64,000 bases of DNA, taken from NCBI GenBank assembly GCA_018222965.1, contig JAAEZH010000011.1:1-64000 (forward strand), given 5' to 3'. Source of the stretch: Bacteroidota bacterium. GTDB lineage: Bacteria; Bacteroidota; Bacteroidia; Chitinophagales; Saprospiraceae. Both the position numbers and the translations under genes were made by a program. The notes under the pieces are model-generated. The model was given only the letters and a program-made list of their open reading frames with translations. It searched no databases and was not told the DNA's origin. Positions 26,185-34,539 of the stretch are shown in pieces. Numbering within the stretch: the first letter of the stretch is position 1; each line of letters begins with the position of its first letter.

Positions 26185-27687
26185 ATGACCACCTTTTTAT
26201 TAGGACTGGCGTGTATCGTTCTCTTGGTTGTTGTTGTGGTACAGATTGGTAAAGTTACCGAACTGGCCCGGGGACTTCGTGGAGAGGAGGAGATGCAATT
26301 TGCACTTAACCGTAGATCGGGATTGATTGGAATGGTCTTTATGGTGGCCTTCCTGATTTTCTGTGTCGCCTCAGCCATTTATTATAAGAACTATATGTTG
26401 GGCTATGGTCCGCATATTTCTGCCTCTGTACACGGCGGCAGTCTGGATAAACTATTTTCGGTGACGCTTTTCTTTACTGGAATTGTATTTGTCCTTACGC
26501 ATATTGCATTATTCTGGTTTTCTTATAAATACCATGGTCGGGAAGGCCGCAAAGCGCTTTTCCTTTCGCATGATAACAAGCTCGAGGTAATCTGGACGAT
26601 TATTCCGGCTGTTGTGATGACCTTTCTGGTGATTAGTGGTTTGGATGCCTGGAACGATGTAATGGCTGATATAGAAGAAGGCGAAGACTATATTGAAGTG
26701 GAAGCTACGGGTTACCAGTTTGCCTGGCACCTGCGCTACCCGGGACCTGATGGTGTGTTGGGACCACGTGATTACAAGCGTATTAACGGAGTGAATCCTC
26801 TTGGTCAGGTATGGGAAGATCCTTCCAACCACGACGACCTGCATCCAGCAGAGATCGTATTGCCAGTCGGTAAGCAGGTTCGTGTGCGTATCACGGCTCG
26901 CGACGTACTGCACAACTTTTATCTCCCGCATTTCCGGGTGAAAATGGATGCAGTACCTGGTATGCCAACGTATTTTGTCTTTACACCAGAAACAACTACC
27001 ACTGAATATCGTCAGCGGTTGAAAGAATATCCGGAGTATCAATTGCCAACCGATCCTACTGATCCGGAAAGCGAACCACTCTGGAAAACATTTAATTATG
27101 AACTGGCTTGCGCCGAATTGTGTGGCAGCGGCCACTACAGTATGCGTCGCGTAGTACGAGTTGTAAGTGAAGAAGAGTATGAAGAGTGGCTCGCTGAGCA
27201 GTCTTCTTATTATATGGGCTCTATTCGGAATACAGATGAGGACCCGTTGAAAGGACAATTGCTTGATGTAGAGATCGGCATGCGCAAACAAGAGTTTGAA
27301 GACAAACTGGCTCTTGCCCGCGCCGCTGAAGATGCTGCAGATCGTATTGTTCGTCTGGATTACGTTTTCTTTGAGACCGGTTCAGCAAACCTGACCGATT
27401 TGTCTCGCTATGAATTGCAAAACGTTGCAGCTTCTATGGAGCAATATCCGGATATGACTATCGAGGTAGCAGGCCACACCGATAATACCGGTGATGCTGC
27501 TGCGAATCAGTCCCTTTCGGAATCTCGTGCGCTTGCAGTTTATAACTATCTGGTAAACGAACTGAATGTCGATGGAAGTCGTTTGACCTCCGCCGGTTAC
27601 GGTTCTAATCGCCCGATTGATTCTAATGATACCGACGCAGGTCGTGCTAAGAATCGCCGGACTGAATTCCAGATTTTGACTCTCTAA
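26185..27687 (+). CDS. coxB: Cytochrome c oxidase subunit II fused to an OmpA-like domain
   Basis: 500 aa in one uninterrupted frame. Four hydrophobic segments (about 3-21, 48-67, 90-112, 131-151); the last two correspond to the usual subunit II hairpin, and the first two are the extra N-terminal helices seen in Bacteroidota. The CuA domain is intact: His243, Cys309, Glu311, Cys313, His317, Met320 (CAELCGSGHYSM). A charged helical linker (about 340-385) leads to an OmpA C-terminal domain (about 386-500) with DYVFFETGSANLT, VAGHTDNTGD, SLSESRALAVYNYL, GYGSNRPI and GRAKNRRTEF, which are the peptidoglycan-binding hallmarks. Both halves would be periplasmic. In caa3 oxidases a cytochrome c domain sits at this position instead. 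Confidence 0.93.
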   Translation: MTTFLLGLACIVLLVVVVVQIGKVTELARGLRGEEEMQFALNRRSGLIGMVFMVAFLIFCVASAIYYKNYMLGYGPHISASVHGGSLDKLFSVTLFFTGIVFVLTHIALFWFSYKYHGREGRKALFLSHDNKLEVIWTIIPAVVMTFLVISGLDAWNDVMADIEEGEDYIEVEATGYQFAWHLRYPGPDGVLGPRDYKRINGVNPLGQVWEDPSNHDDLHPAEIVLPVGKQVRVRITARDVLHNFYLPHFRVKMDAVPGMPTYFVFTPETTTTEYRQRLKEYPEYQLPTDPTDPESEPLWKTFNYELACAELCGSGHYSMRRVVRVVSEEEYEEWLAEQSSYYMGSIRNTDEDPLKGQLLDVEIGMRKQEFEDKLALARAAEDAADRIVRLDYVFFETGSANLTDLSRYELQNVAASMEQYPDMTIEVAGHTDNTGDAAANQSLSESRALAVYNYLVNELNVDGSRLTSAGYGSNRPIDSNDTDAGRAKNRRTEFQILTL

Positions 27688-27716
27688 CCTATTTAAAGGA
27701 TTAAAGCTTAACCATC

Positions 27717-29579
27717 ATGGAAAGCACTGATAAAACGATCATAGCTCCAGCATACGAGGAAGATGTTCTTATTGAAGAACTGGGGTATGATGATCATTTT
27801 CACGATCACCATCACGGTGATAAGTATCAGTCGAACTTTGTAACGACTTATATTTTCAGTCAGGATCACAAGATGATCGCCAAGCAATTCCTGATCACAG
27901 GTATGTTCTGGGCACTCATCGGTGGTTTGATGTCGCTCGTATTCCGTCTCCAACTTGGATTTCCGGAAGAAAGCATGGCCTGGCTGAAGCCTGTTCTCGG
28001 TAAGTGGATCTCTATCAGCGAAGCAGGTGTAGGGACTCTGGCGCCGGAATTTTACTACGCGCTGGTAACCATGCACGGTACGATTATCGTATTCTTCGTA
28101 TTGACTGCAGGTCTCTCGGGAACTTTTAGTAACCTCCTTATTCCATTACAGGTCGGCGCCAGGGATATGGCTTCGCCATTTCTGAATATGTTGTCCTACT
28201 GGTTTTTCTTCCTCGCCGGTGTGATTATGTTCCTGTCTCTCTTCCTCAGTACAGGTCCATTCTCCGGTGGTTGGACAGCCTATCCGCCTTTATCTGCACT
28301 GCCTCAGGCTTCAAGCGGATCGGGGGCAGGTATGACCCTCTGGACCATTTCACTGGTTTTCTTTGTGGTCTCTGTTCTCCTGGGAGGTGTTAACTATATC
28401 ACCACCGTATTAAACCTCCGTACCAAAGGAATGACTATGTGGCGTTTGCCACTAACAATTTGGGCTTTCTTTGTAACGGCTATTCTGGGACTGTTATCCT
28501 TCCCGGTTCTCTTCTCCGGATTCCTGCTGCTGATCTTCGATCGCGAATTGGGCACCAGTTTCTATTTGAATGAGATCTTCGTGGGTGGTCAGGCACTTGA
28601 ATATGCAGGCGGTTCTCCGGTTTTGTACCAGCACCTTTTCTGGTTCCTGGGTCACCCGGAGGTATATATTATTATCCTGCCTGCTATGGGTATTGTATCT
28701 GAAGTGCTCTCCGTGCATGCACGGAAGCCGATCTTCGGTTACAAAGCGATGGTTTATTCCATCCTGGCAATTGGATTCCTTTCCTTTATCGTGTGGGCAC
28801 ACCACATGTTTATGTCCGGAGTGAATCCATTTATCTCCAACTTCTTCGTAATCTTTACACTGATCATCGCCGTACCATCTGCGGTGAAAGTATTTAACTG
28901 GATCAGTACATTATATGGTGGTAACATTCGATTCAATGCAGCTTCGCTCTTTGGAATCGGTTTTGTTTCCATGTTTATCTCTGGTGGTTTGACCGGGATT
29001 TTCCTCGGTAACTCTGCTATTGACATCGTGATGCACGATACGTACTTCGTAGTAGCTCACTTCCACATTGTGATGGGGGTAGCTGCGATGTTTGGTATGT
29101 TTGCCGGTATTTACCACTGGTATCCGAAAATGTTCGGACGCTTCATGAATGATACCCTCGGTCGTATCCATTTCTGGGGAACGATTATTGGGGCTTATGC
29201 GATCTTCTGGCCTATGCACTATTTGGGTATGGCTGGTGTTCCGCGCCGTTACTACAGCTTCGACAGCTTTGAAACTTTCCGTCACTTTGGTACGATGAAT
29301 CAATTTATCACCATTGCTGCGATTATTGTTTTCGCGCTGCAAGTGCTGTTTGTGATTAATTTCTTCTACAGCATCTGGTACGGTAAGAAGCAAAAGACCC
29401 GCAACCCATGGGGTGCTACCACTTTGGAGTGGACAACACCAATTCGTCCTGGGCACGGAAACTGGGAAGGCAAAATCCCTACCGTTCAGCGTTGGGCGTA
29501 TGACTATGGTAAAGATGGAAAAGAATTCATTCCTCAAATTCTTCCTCCACAGGAAGGAGAGTCAGAGGAAGTGCATTAA
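27717..29579 (+). CDS. coxA: Cytochrome c oxidase subunit I (A-type haem-copper oxidase)
   Basis: 620 aa, twelve or more transmembrane helices. Helix VI has LGHPEVYIIILPAMG (about 311), whose Glu and His-Pro-Glu-Val-Tyr define A1-type oxidases with the crosslinked Tyr and CuB ligand. WAHHMFMSG supplies the two further CuB histidines. MHDTYFVVAHFHIVMG holds the ligands of haem a3 and a. The N-terminus carries an unusual cytoplasmic His-rich stretch (DDHFHDHHHGDKY). Reduces O2 with electrons from CuA and pumps protons. 29 nt after coxB. Confidence 0.97.
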   Translation: MESTDKTIIAPAYEEDVLIEELGYDDHFHDHHHGDKYQSNFVTTYIFSQDHKMIAKQFLITGMFWALIGGLMSLVFRLQLGFPEESMAWLKPVLGKWISISEAGVGTLAPEFYYALVTMHGTIIVFFVLTAGLSGTFSNLLIPLQVGARDMASPFLNMLSYWFFFLAGVIMFLSLFLSTGPFSGGWTAYPPLSALPQASSGSGAGMTLWTISLVFFVVSVLLGGVNYITTVLNLRTKGMTMWRLPLTIWAFFVTAILGLLSFPVLFSGFLLLIFDRELGTSFYLNEIFVGGQALEYAGGSPVLYQHLFWFLGHPEVYIIILPAMGIVSEVLSVHARKPIFGYKAMVYSILAIGFLSFIVWAHHMFMSGVNPFISNFFVIFTLIIAVPSAVKVFNWISTLYGGNIRFNAASLFGIGFVSMFISGGLTGIFLGNSAIDIVMHDTYFVVAHFHIVMGVAAMFGMFAGIYHWYPKMFGRFMNDTLGRIHFWGTIIGAYAIFWPMHYLGMAGVPRRYYSFDSFETFRHFGTMNQFITIAAIIVFALQVLFVINFFYSIWYGKKQKTRNPWGATTLEWTTPIRPGHGNWEGKIPTVQRWAYDYGKDGKEFIPQILPPQEGESEEVH

Positions 29580-29636
29580 AATTGAAATGATTCAGTAAGC
29601 AACTGCTGAATGCAGTAGGTTGCTTGCTTTTGCAGC

Positions 29637-30539
29637 ATGGCAAGAACAACAGAAACAACTAAGCAAATCAGCCGTTCGGTATTCGGCCAGAAAGTGGCAG
29701 ATTATCAGCAGCTGGTTAAGTTCCGCTTAAACCTGACGGTTGTATTCTCGGCATCGATGGCATTTGCTATTGCTTCCGAAGGCACCTTTAGTTGGGTGGG
29801 ACTGGCCATCCTGGCAGCAGGCGGTTTTTTGATCACCGGTGCTTCCAATGCCCTTAATCAGGTGTTGGAGAAAGATTTTGACCGGATGATGAAGCGTACT
29901 GCTGACCGGCCTATAGCTTCCGGAAGAATGAGTGTTTCGGAAGGGGTTATGGCAGCCGGCCTGATGAGCTTAATGGGAATTATGTTGCTGGCACTTTTTA
30001 ATGTGTGGGCAGCCTTTCTCGGTACACTTGCTATGGTTAGTTACGCTTTTGTTTACACACCGATGAAAAGGGTGTCTTCAGTAGCCGTAACACTTGGAGC
30101 AATTCCCGGTGCCATGCCGATGTTGATCGGTGCGGTTGCCTGGCAGGGAGAACTGACTGCTTTGGCCTGGACCCTTTTCGGAATCCAGTTCTTTTGGCAG
30201 TTTGCCCATTTTTGGGCCATTGGCTACCTTGGCTTTGACCAGTACAAACTGGCCGGATTTAATTTTATTCCGGAAGAAAATGGCGAGCCATCCCCAAAAT
30301 TAGGCCTCTATGCCATGTGGAATGCCCTGATGCTTGCACCTGCCGGCGCCATTTGCTGGTGGTTGGGGGTAACAGGAATGGTCTCGGTTGTATGTCTGGC
30401 CGTTTTTGGTCTGGCGCTGGCCTGGTTTGCCTGGCGTTTGTATAAACAGCCGGCCCGAAAAATGGCTTTGCAACTGATGTTTGCTTCACTCATGTATTTG
30501 CCGTTGGCATTGACCGTGCTGCTGTTGGATAAAATTTAA
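29637..30539 (+). CDS. ctaB: Protohaem IX farnesyltransferase (haem O synthase)
   Basis: 300 aa, UbiA-superfamily membrane prenyltransferase with seven to nine helices. The first Asp-rich motif is NALNQVLEKDFDRMMKRTADRP, read from residue ~80, and the YTPMKR segment lies at ~140. It attaches a farnesyl group to haem b to give haem O, the precursor of haem A for the oxidase. Placement inside the cox operon fits. No ctaA is visible in the window. 1 nt before the next gene. Confidence 0.95.
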   Translation: MARTTETTKQISRSVFGQKVADYQQLVKFRLNLTVVFSASMAFAIASEGTFSWVGLAILAAGGFLITGASNALNQVLEKDFDRMMKRTADRPIASGRMSVSEGVMAAGLMSLMGIMLLALFNVWAAFLGTLAMVSYAFVYTPMKRVSSVAVTLGAIPGAMPMLIGAVAWQGELTALAWTLFGIQFFWQFAHFWAIGYLGFDQYKLAGFNFIPEENGEPSPKLGLYAMWNALMLAPAGAICWWLGVTGMVSVVCLAVFGLALAWFAWRLYKQPARKMALQLMFASLMYLPLALTVLLLDKI

Positions 30540-30540
30540 T

Positions 30541-31128
30541 ATGATGGATGTGGCAGTGAATAAAGAGATGAAAGGTCGGAATAAGATACATCCGCAAAAG
30601 TTTGCACTCTATGCGGCTTTGGCAAGTATCATGATGATGTTTGCAGCCTTTACGAGTGCGCTGGTTGTAAGACGTGCAGCCGGTAACTGGCTGGAGTTTC
30701 GACTTCCTGACATCTTTTTTTACAGCACCGCGGTGATCCTGCTGAGTAGTGTTACTATGCAGGCTTCGTATTACTACTTTAAGAAAGGTAATGCGGCTCT
30801 TTACCGCACACTACTGGTTATCACGACCGTACTGGGAATAAGCTTTATTTATCTTCAGTATCAGGGGTGGACAGCCATGTATGATATTGGATTGCCTTTG
30901 TCCGGAGGCCCTGTTTCCGGATCTTTCATATATCTCATCTCCGGAGCACATGCTGCGCACGTGCTGGGAGGAATTGCTGTACTGGTAGTAGCTTTATTGC
31001 ATGCATATATTTTGCCTTATAAAGCAACACCAAGACGCAAACTTCGCTTTGAGATGAGTTTGATCTATTGGCATTTTGTTGATTTCCTTTGGGTATATCT
31101 GCTGACTTTTTTTGTTTTGCAGTCGTAA
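30541..31128 (+). CDS. coxC: Cytochrome c oxidase subunit III, short form
   Basis: 195 aa with five transmembrane helices. Subunit III features: KFALYAALASIMMMFAAFTSALVVRR, GSFIYLISGAHAAHVLGGIAVL and the C-terminal SLIYWHFVDFLWVYLLTFF. Length fits the short bacterial form. It begins one base after the ctaB stop (two adjacent ATGs, 30541 and 30544), so translation is probably coupled. The second subunit III follows 14 nt downstream. Confidence 0.92.
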   Translation: MMDVAVNKEMKGRNKIHPQKFALYAALASIMMMFAAFTSALVVRRAAGNWLEFRLPDIFFYSTAVILLSSVTMQASYYYFKKGNAALYRTLLVITTVLGISFIYLQYQGWTAMYDIGLPLSGGPVSGSFIYLISGAHAAHVLGGIAVLVVALLHAYILPYKATPRRKLRFEMSLIYWHFVDFLWVYLLTFFVLQS

Positions 31129-31142
31129 ATAAACAATAACGA

Positions 31143-31994
31143 ATGGCTACGGATACTGTTATCGACCACAACGTAGATTCAAACCAGGACGCCTGGTCGG
31201 GAGGAACACAGCCTTTTAAGGCGAGCTATGGTAAGCTCATGATGTGGTACTTCCTGCTTTCTGATGCATTTACTTTTGCAGGTTTTTTGATTGCCTATGG
31301 TGCATTGCGCTTTAGCATGCCTACATGGCCGGTACCTGACTTTGTTTTCTCCACCTTCCCGGGGGGTATTACAGGGGCACCACTGATCTTTGTTACCGTG
31401 ATGACCTTCGTCCTTATCCTGAGCTCCGTTACGATGGTTCGTGCGGTACAGGAAGGACACAGAGAAAACAAAAATGGCGTTGTCCTCTGGATGCTGTTGA
31501 CCGTAATCGGAGGGCTTGCATTCCTTGGCTGTCAGGCCTGGGAGTGGACCAACCTGATTGCAGAAGAGCATATGTCTGTCACAACCAACCCTTTCGGCAC
31601 CCATACGGAAAGCGGTGTTTATTTGACCGACTCACACGGACATGCCTATGAAGCAGGTGCCGAAAAAGAAACATTTGAAGCGGGAGACGGCTACCTGATC
31701 CACAAACATGAAGGAGACTGGGTTTTCCGGGAATTCCAAACGGCAGGCGGTACGGTAGGCCAACAGGAATTTGGCCCGAAGCAATTCGGCGCGCTCTTTT
31801 TCTTTATTACCGGTTTCCACGGCTTTCACGTATTCTCCGGTGTGATGTTCTTATTGATCATTCTGATAAATGTAGCCGGTGGCGTATATGTCAAGCGGAA
31901 GAATGGATATGAAATGGTAGAGAAGATTGGTCTCTACTGGCACTTTGTAGACCTTGTATGGGTCTTTGTATTCCTGGTATTCTACCTGCTTTAA
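31143..31994 (+). CDS. Second cytochrome c oxidase subunit III, with extended loop
   Basis: 283 aa. Same family as the preceding gene (LMMWYFLLSDAFTFAGFLIAYG, FFFITGFHGFHVFSGVMFLLI, GLYWHFVDLVWVFVFLVFYLL). Between helices it holds an insertion of roughly 70 residues (about 140-210) with HTESGVYLTDSHGHAYEAGA and LIHKHEGDWVFREF, absent from the short paralogue. Twin subunit III genes are common in Bacteroidota cox operons (known). The loop function is not known. Confidence 0.92.
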   Translation: MATDTVIDHNVDSNQDAWSGGTQPFKASYGKLMMWYFLLSDAFTFAGFLIAYGALRFSMPTWPVPDFVFSTFPGGITGAPLIFVTVMTFVLILSSVTMVRAVQEGHRENKNGVVLWMLLTVIGGLAFLGCQAWEWTNLIAEEHMSVTTNPFGTHTESGVYLTDSHGHAYEAGAEKETFEAGDGYLIHKHEGDWVFREFQTAGGTVGQQEFGPKQFGALFFFITGFHGFHVFSGVMFLLIILINVAGGVYVKRKNGYEMVEKIGLYWHFVDLVWVFVFLVFYLL

Positions 31995-32026
31995 TCAAAT
32001 TAGAAAGACCTTAAAGAGATAATATA

Positions 32027-32440
32027 ATGTCAACGCATAGCTACGAAGAAGCAAAGAAGGTTGTATTTAAAGGAATGATCCTTTTGGGGATCGTAACCCT
32101 GATCGAGGTGTTTATTGCACTACTCGGAAACGGCCACCTGATCTCCGGCTTCGAACTGCCAAAACTTATCATGTATCCTTTGATGATCGGCTTGAGTCTT
32201 TACAAAGCCTACTTTATTGTGTATGAATTTATGCACATGCGTTATGAGGTGAAAGGACTTGCTATGAGTGTACTCCTCCCAACCCTGCTTTTGGTATGGG
32301 CAATCATCGCCTTCTTCCAGGAAGGCGGTTCCTGGGGAGAACGTCGCCAGCAAATTAAGGATTACGATACAGAACAAGCCGAAGGCGTGGAGAGCATGAA
32401 TCACGACGCCGATACAAAAGTATTGGAAGGCAGCCACTAA
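32027..32440 (+). CDS. Cytochrome c oxidase subunit IV-like protein
   Basis: 137 aa with three predicted transmembrane helices (VFKGMILLGIVTLIEVFIALLG, LIMYPLMIGLSLYKAYFIVYEF, LAMSVLLPTLLLVWAIIAFF) and a charged C-terminal tail. This is the CyoD/CtaF-like topology, and its place as the last cox gene before a strong terminator supports the assignment. The LYKAYFIVYEFMHM segment is typical. Confidence 0.88.
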   Translation: MSTHSYEEAKKVVFKGMILLGIVTLIEVFIALLGNGHLISGFELPKLIMYPLMIGLSLYKAYFIVYEFMHMRYEVKGLAMSVLLPTLLLVWAIIAFFQEGGSWGERRQQIKDYDTEQAEGVESMNHDADTKVLEGSH

Positions 32441-32464
32441 TACACCGCTTCCTTCTTACTACAC

Positions 32465-32504
32465 AAAAACAGGCGCAACTTTAACCGGGTGCGCCTGTTT
32501 TTTT
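32465..32504 (+). terminator. Terminator of the act-cox operon
   Basis: AAAAACAGGCGCA and TGCGCCTGTTTTT pair perfectly over 13 bp around a 12-nt loop and end in a T-run. It closes the roughly 15.4-kb operon that starts at 17040. Confidence 0.92.
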
Positions 32505-32616
32505 ACTCTTAACCGACAACCAATTACCCCCGCCTTTGTATCATTGTTGCAGTTTTTAAGCAACATGGATCAGCCGGTTTCTAAAGGCTGCTATTTCGAC
32601 CCTTTCAAATCGATAA

Positions 32617-33231
32617 ATGATGAGCGAAAAAAAGTGGACAAGGAAGCGCATCCTCCAAACCAGCTTTCTGTTTATGATCCTGGTGATTTTTCCCCTGATA
32701 TCCTGGTACTACCTCCGGGGAGGACTGGATTACAGATTGGATGCACTGGATGAACTGGAAGAACTTGGTACGCTGGCCGCTTTCGAATGGACCGATCAGG
32801 AAAATGAAACCTTCAATAAGGAAATGGCAAGCGGGAATTTGTTGATTGCTGGTTTTCTGCCTTCCGGCGAATTGCGGGAAGTTTATGTGGATAATATGAA
32901 AAAATTCCACGAGCAATTTGATAATCGCACGGATGTCTATTTTCTGACTCTTGTGCCATCCGGAAATGCGGCTCAACTCGTAAGTGATTATGAAATCAAG
33001 GATCAAAACCAATGGAAATGGGTAAACATTCCGGAATCTCAACTTGCGGCAATCGCTGCTACTTATCAGCTTAATCCCGAACAGGATCCGGCAGAGTGGA
33101 TTAGCCTGGTCGATGAAAAGGGACAGATCCGAAAGCATTATCGTATTGATGATAAAAAACAGCTGAGCAGATTGGTGGAGCACATGGCTATTTTGCTTCC
33201 GCGAAGTGTACCCAGAAAAAAACAGGAATAG
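32617..33231 (+). CDS. SCO1/SenC-like thioredoxin-fold protein lacking the copper-binding cysteines
   Basis: 204 aa. One N-terminal membrane anchor (ILQTSFLFMILVIFPLISWYYL, about 12-33), then a domain whose pattern resembles SCO/thioredoxin folds: IAGFLPSGELREVYVDNMKKFHEQF, VYFLTLVP, WISLVDEKGQIRKHYRIDD and a final helix LSRLVEHMAILLP. In Bacteroidota this position after the cox genes is usually held by SCO1, the CuA assembly factor. No cysteine at all is present, so the CxxxC copper site is missing. Identity is inferred from position and outline, not from a strong motif. 21 nt before the DUF420 gene. Confidence 0.6.
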   Translation: MMSEKKWTRKRILQTSFLFMILVIFPLISWYYLRGGLDYRLDALDELEELGTLAAFEWTDQENETFNKEMASGNLLIAGFLPSGELREVYVDNMKKFHEQFDNRTDVYFLTLVPSGNAAQLVSDYEIKDQNQWKWVNIPESQLAAIAATYQLNPEQDPAEWISLVDEKGQIRKHYRIDDKKQLSRLVEHMAILLPRSVPRKKQE

Positions 33232-33252
33232 CAAACCAACGAATAAACATCT

Positions 33253-33837
33253 ATGGAAAGTCCAAACCTGTCTCTGGCAAAAAAACTCAATAAAGTTGCC
33301 ATCGTAGTAAGTATTCTGGTACTGGCTTTGGTGGGTATCATGCGTCGGGTAAAAATCTCTTTACCGGAAGGCGTAGATCTGGGCATGCTGCCCGGCTTTC
33401 ACGCTATTCTGAATTCGCTAACCGCTGTCTTATTAATTCTTGCTTTGTACTTCATCCGGAAGAAGGAAGTGGCCCGACACCGGAAAACCATTTACATAGC
33501 CATCGGTACTTCTGCGTTGTTTTTGCTTAGCTACGTCGCTTACCACATCACAACTCCCGAAACAATCTTTGGAGACCTGAATGGGGATGGAGTCGTAGAT
33601 CAGGCAGAAATGGCTTTGGTTGGCTCCGGCAAGCGAGCCTTTTATTTGGTCTTGCTGCTGTCGCATGTTATTCTGGCCGCAGTGAGCTTTCCGCTGATAC
33701 TTTTTACCTTTATACGCGGATTCACCTGGCAGGTTGAAAAACACCGCCGAATGGCACGATGGGTCTATTGGCTTTGGCTGTATGTGGCCATTACAGGCCC
33801 CATTTGCTACTTTATGTTAAAGCCTTATTATTCTTAA
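33253..33837 (+). CDS. DUF420 membrane protein with inserted EF-hand loop
   Basis: 194 aa, about five transmembrane helices. DUF420 features: LPGFHAILNSLTAVLLILALYFIRKKEVARHRK, SYVAYHITTPETIFG, LVLLLSHVILAAVSFPLILFTFIRG and RRMARWVYWLWLYVAITGPICYFM. The family accompanies cox and SCO genes and is thought to help oxidase assembly. Residues 108-119 read DLNGDGVVDQAE, a perfect EF-hand calcium-loop pattern (D-x-N-x-D-G-x-V-D-x-x-E), placed in a loop where relatives have only a short turn. Confidence 0.88.
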   Translation: MESPNLSLAKKLNKVAIVVSILVLALVGIMRRVKISLPEGVDLGMLPGFHAILNSLTAVLLILALYFIRKKEVARHRKTIYIAIGTSALFLLSYVAYHITTPETIFGDLNGDGVVDQAEMALVGSGKRAFYLVLLLSHVILAAVSFPLILFTFIRGFTWQVEKHRRMARWVYWLWLYVAITGPICYFMLKPYYS

Positions 33838-33993
33838 GGAAGCATAAACCCTGATGCAATTATAGTGTTAAATACCTGGACGTAATTGATGATATAAAAT
33901 GACCAAAAAGATTCAGTCATTTATTATTAATTAATATTGTCCGGGTACTTAAGTAAACAGGGAGATTTTACTCCCGGTATAAAGTTAAATACA

Positions 33994-34263
33994 ATGACAC
34001 GTACTAATAAATTTTTACTAATCGCAGTCCTCCTGCTTGTTGCTATGGTAGCAACTCCTTTTGTTTCGGATCTGGCAGCTCAGTGTCCAATGTGTCGAAT
34101 GGCTGCTGAGTCAAACCTGGAAAATGGTGGCTCTGCCGGTAAAGGCCTCAATGCTGGTATCCTTTATATGCTGGCTACTCCTTATCTTTTGGTGGCAGGC
34201 ATTGGTTACTTCTGGTACCGGAACCGCCGGAAAGATCATGATGAAGAAGTCGTGGAGATCTAA
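33994..34263 (+). CDS. Small CPMC-containing membrane protein
   Basis: 89 aa from the ATG at 33994; the 19-codon extension upstream lacks a signal. Signal peptide or first helix (KFLLIAVLLLVAMVATPFVSDLAAQ), then CPMCRMAAESN, then a second helix (GILYMLATPYLLVAGIGYFWY) and a charged tail. Short proteins with this CPMC segment occur next to SCO/DUF420 genes in Bacteroidota (recalled). A copper or disulfide role is possible but unproven. Confidence 0.75.
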   Translation: MTRTNKFLLIAVLLLVAMVATPFVSDLAAQCPMCRMAAESNLENGGSAGKGLNAGILYMLATPYLLVAGIGYFWYRNRRKDHDEEVVEI

Positions 34264-34297
34264 AACGCGCTCTTTTTCATTCGGCCTTGAGCCAAAC

Positions 34298-34335
34298 AAA
34301 AAAAGCTGCCCTTCTTGCGAAGAGCAGCTTTTTTT
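34298..34335 (+). terminator. Rho-independent terminator
   Basis: AAAAAAAGCTGC...GCAGCTTTTTTT with inner CTTC/GAAG pairs and a TTGC loop, ending in a T-run. It closes the SCO-like/DUF420/CPMC group. Confidence 0.9.
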
Positions 34336-34539
34336 ATAGGGAAGTTGTTTAAGAATAGCTCACTGGCTCCTGAAAAAGCCTTTTCATTCTACTTTTCACT
34401 TTTTTCTCGCCCCGTAGCGCAGCTATGCGGCTCTAAAGAAGCATCAATTGGAGTGAAAATTCAATTCTCAGAATCTCAGCAGCCATTCTAAAACAACTTC
34501 ATGCTTCCATTCAGCGGAAGCTCAGTCAGCATAAATTAA
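34336..34539. other. Spacer, nothing recognised
   Basis: AT-rich sequence between convergent genes. No reading frame of substance and no clear hairpin beyond the terminator at its left edge. Confidence 0.5.
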
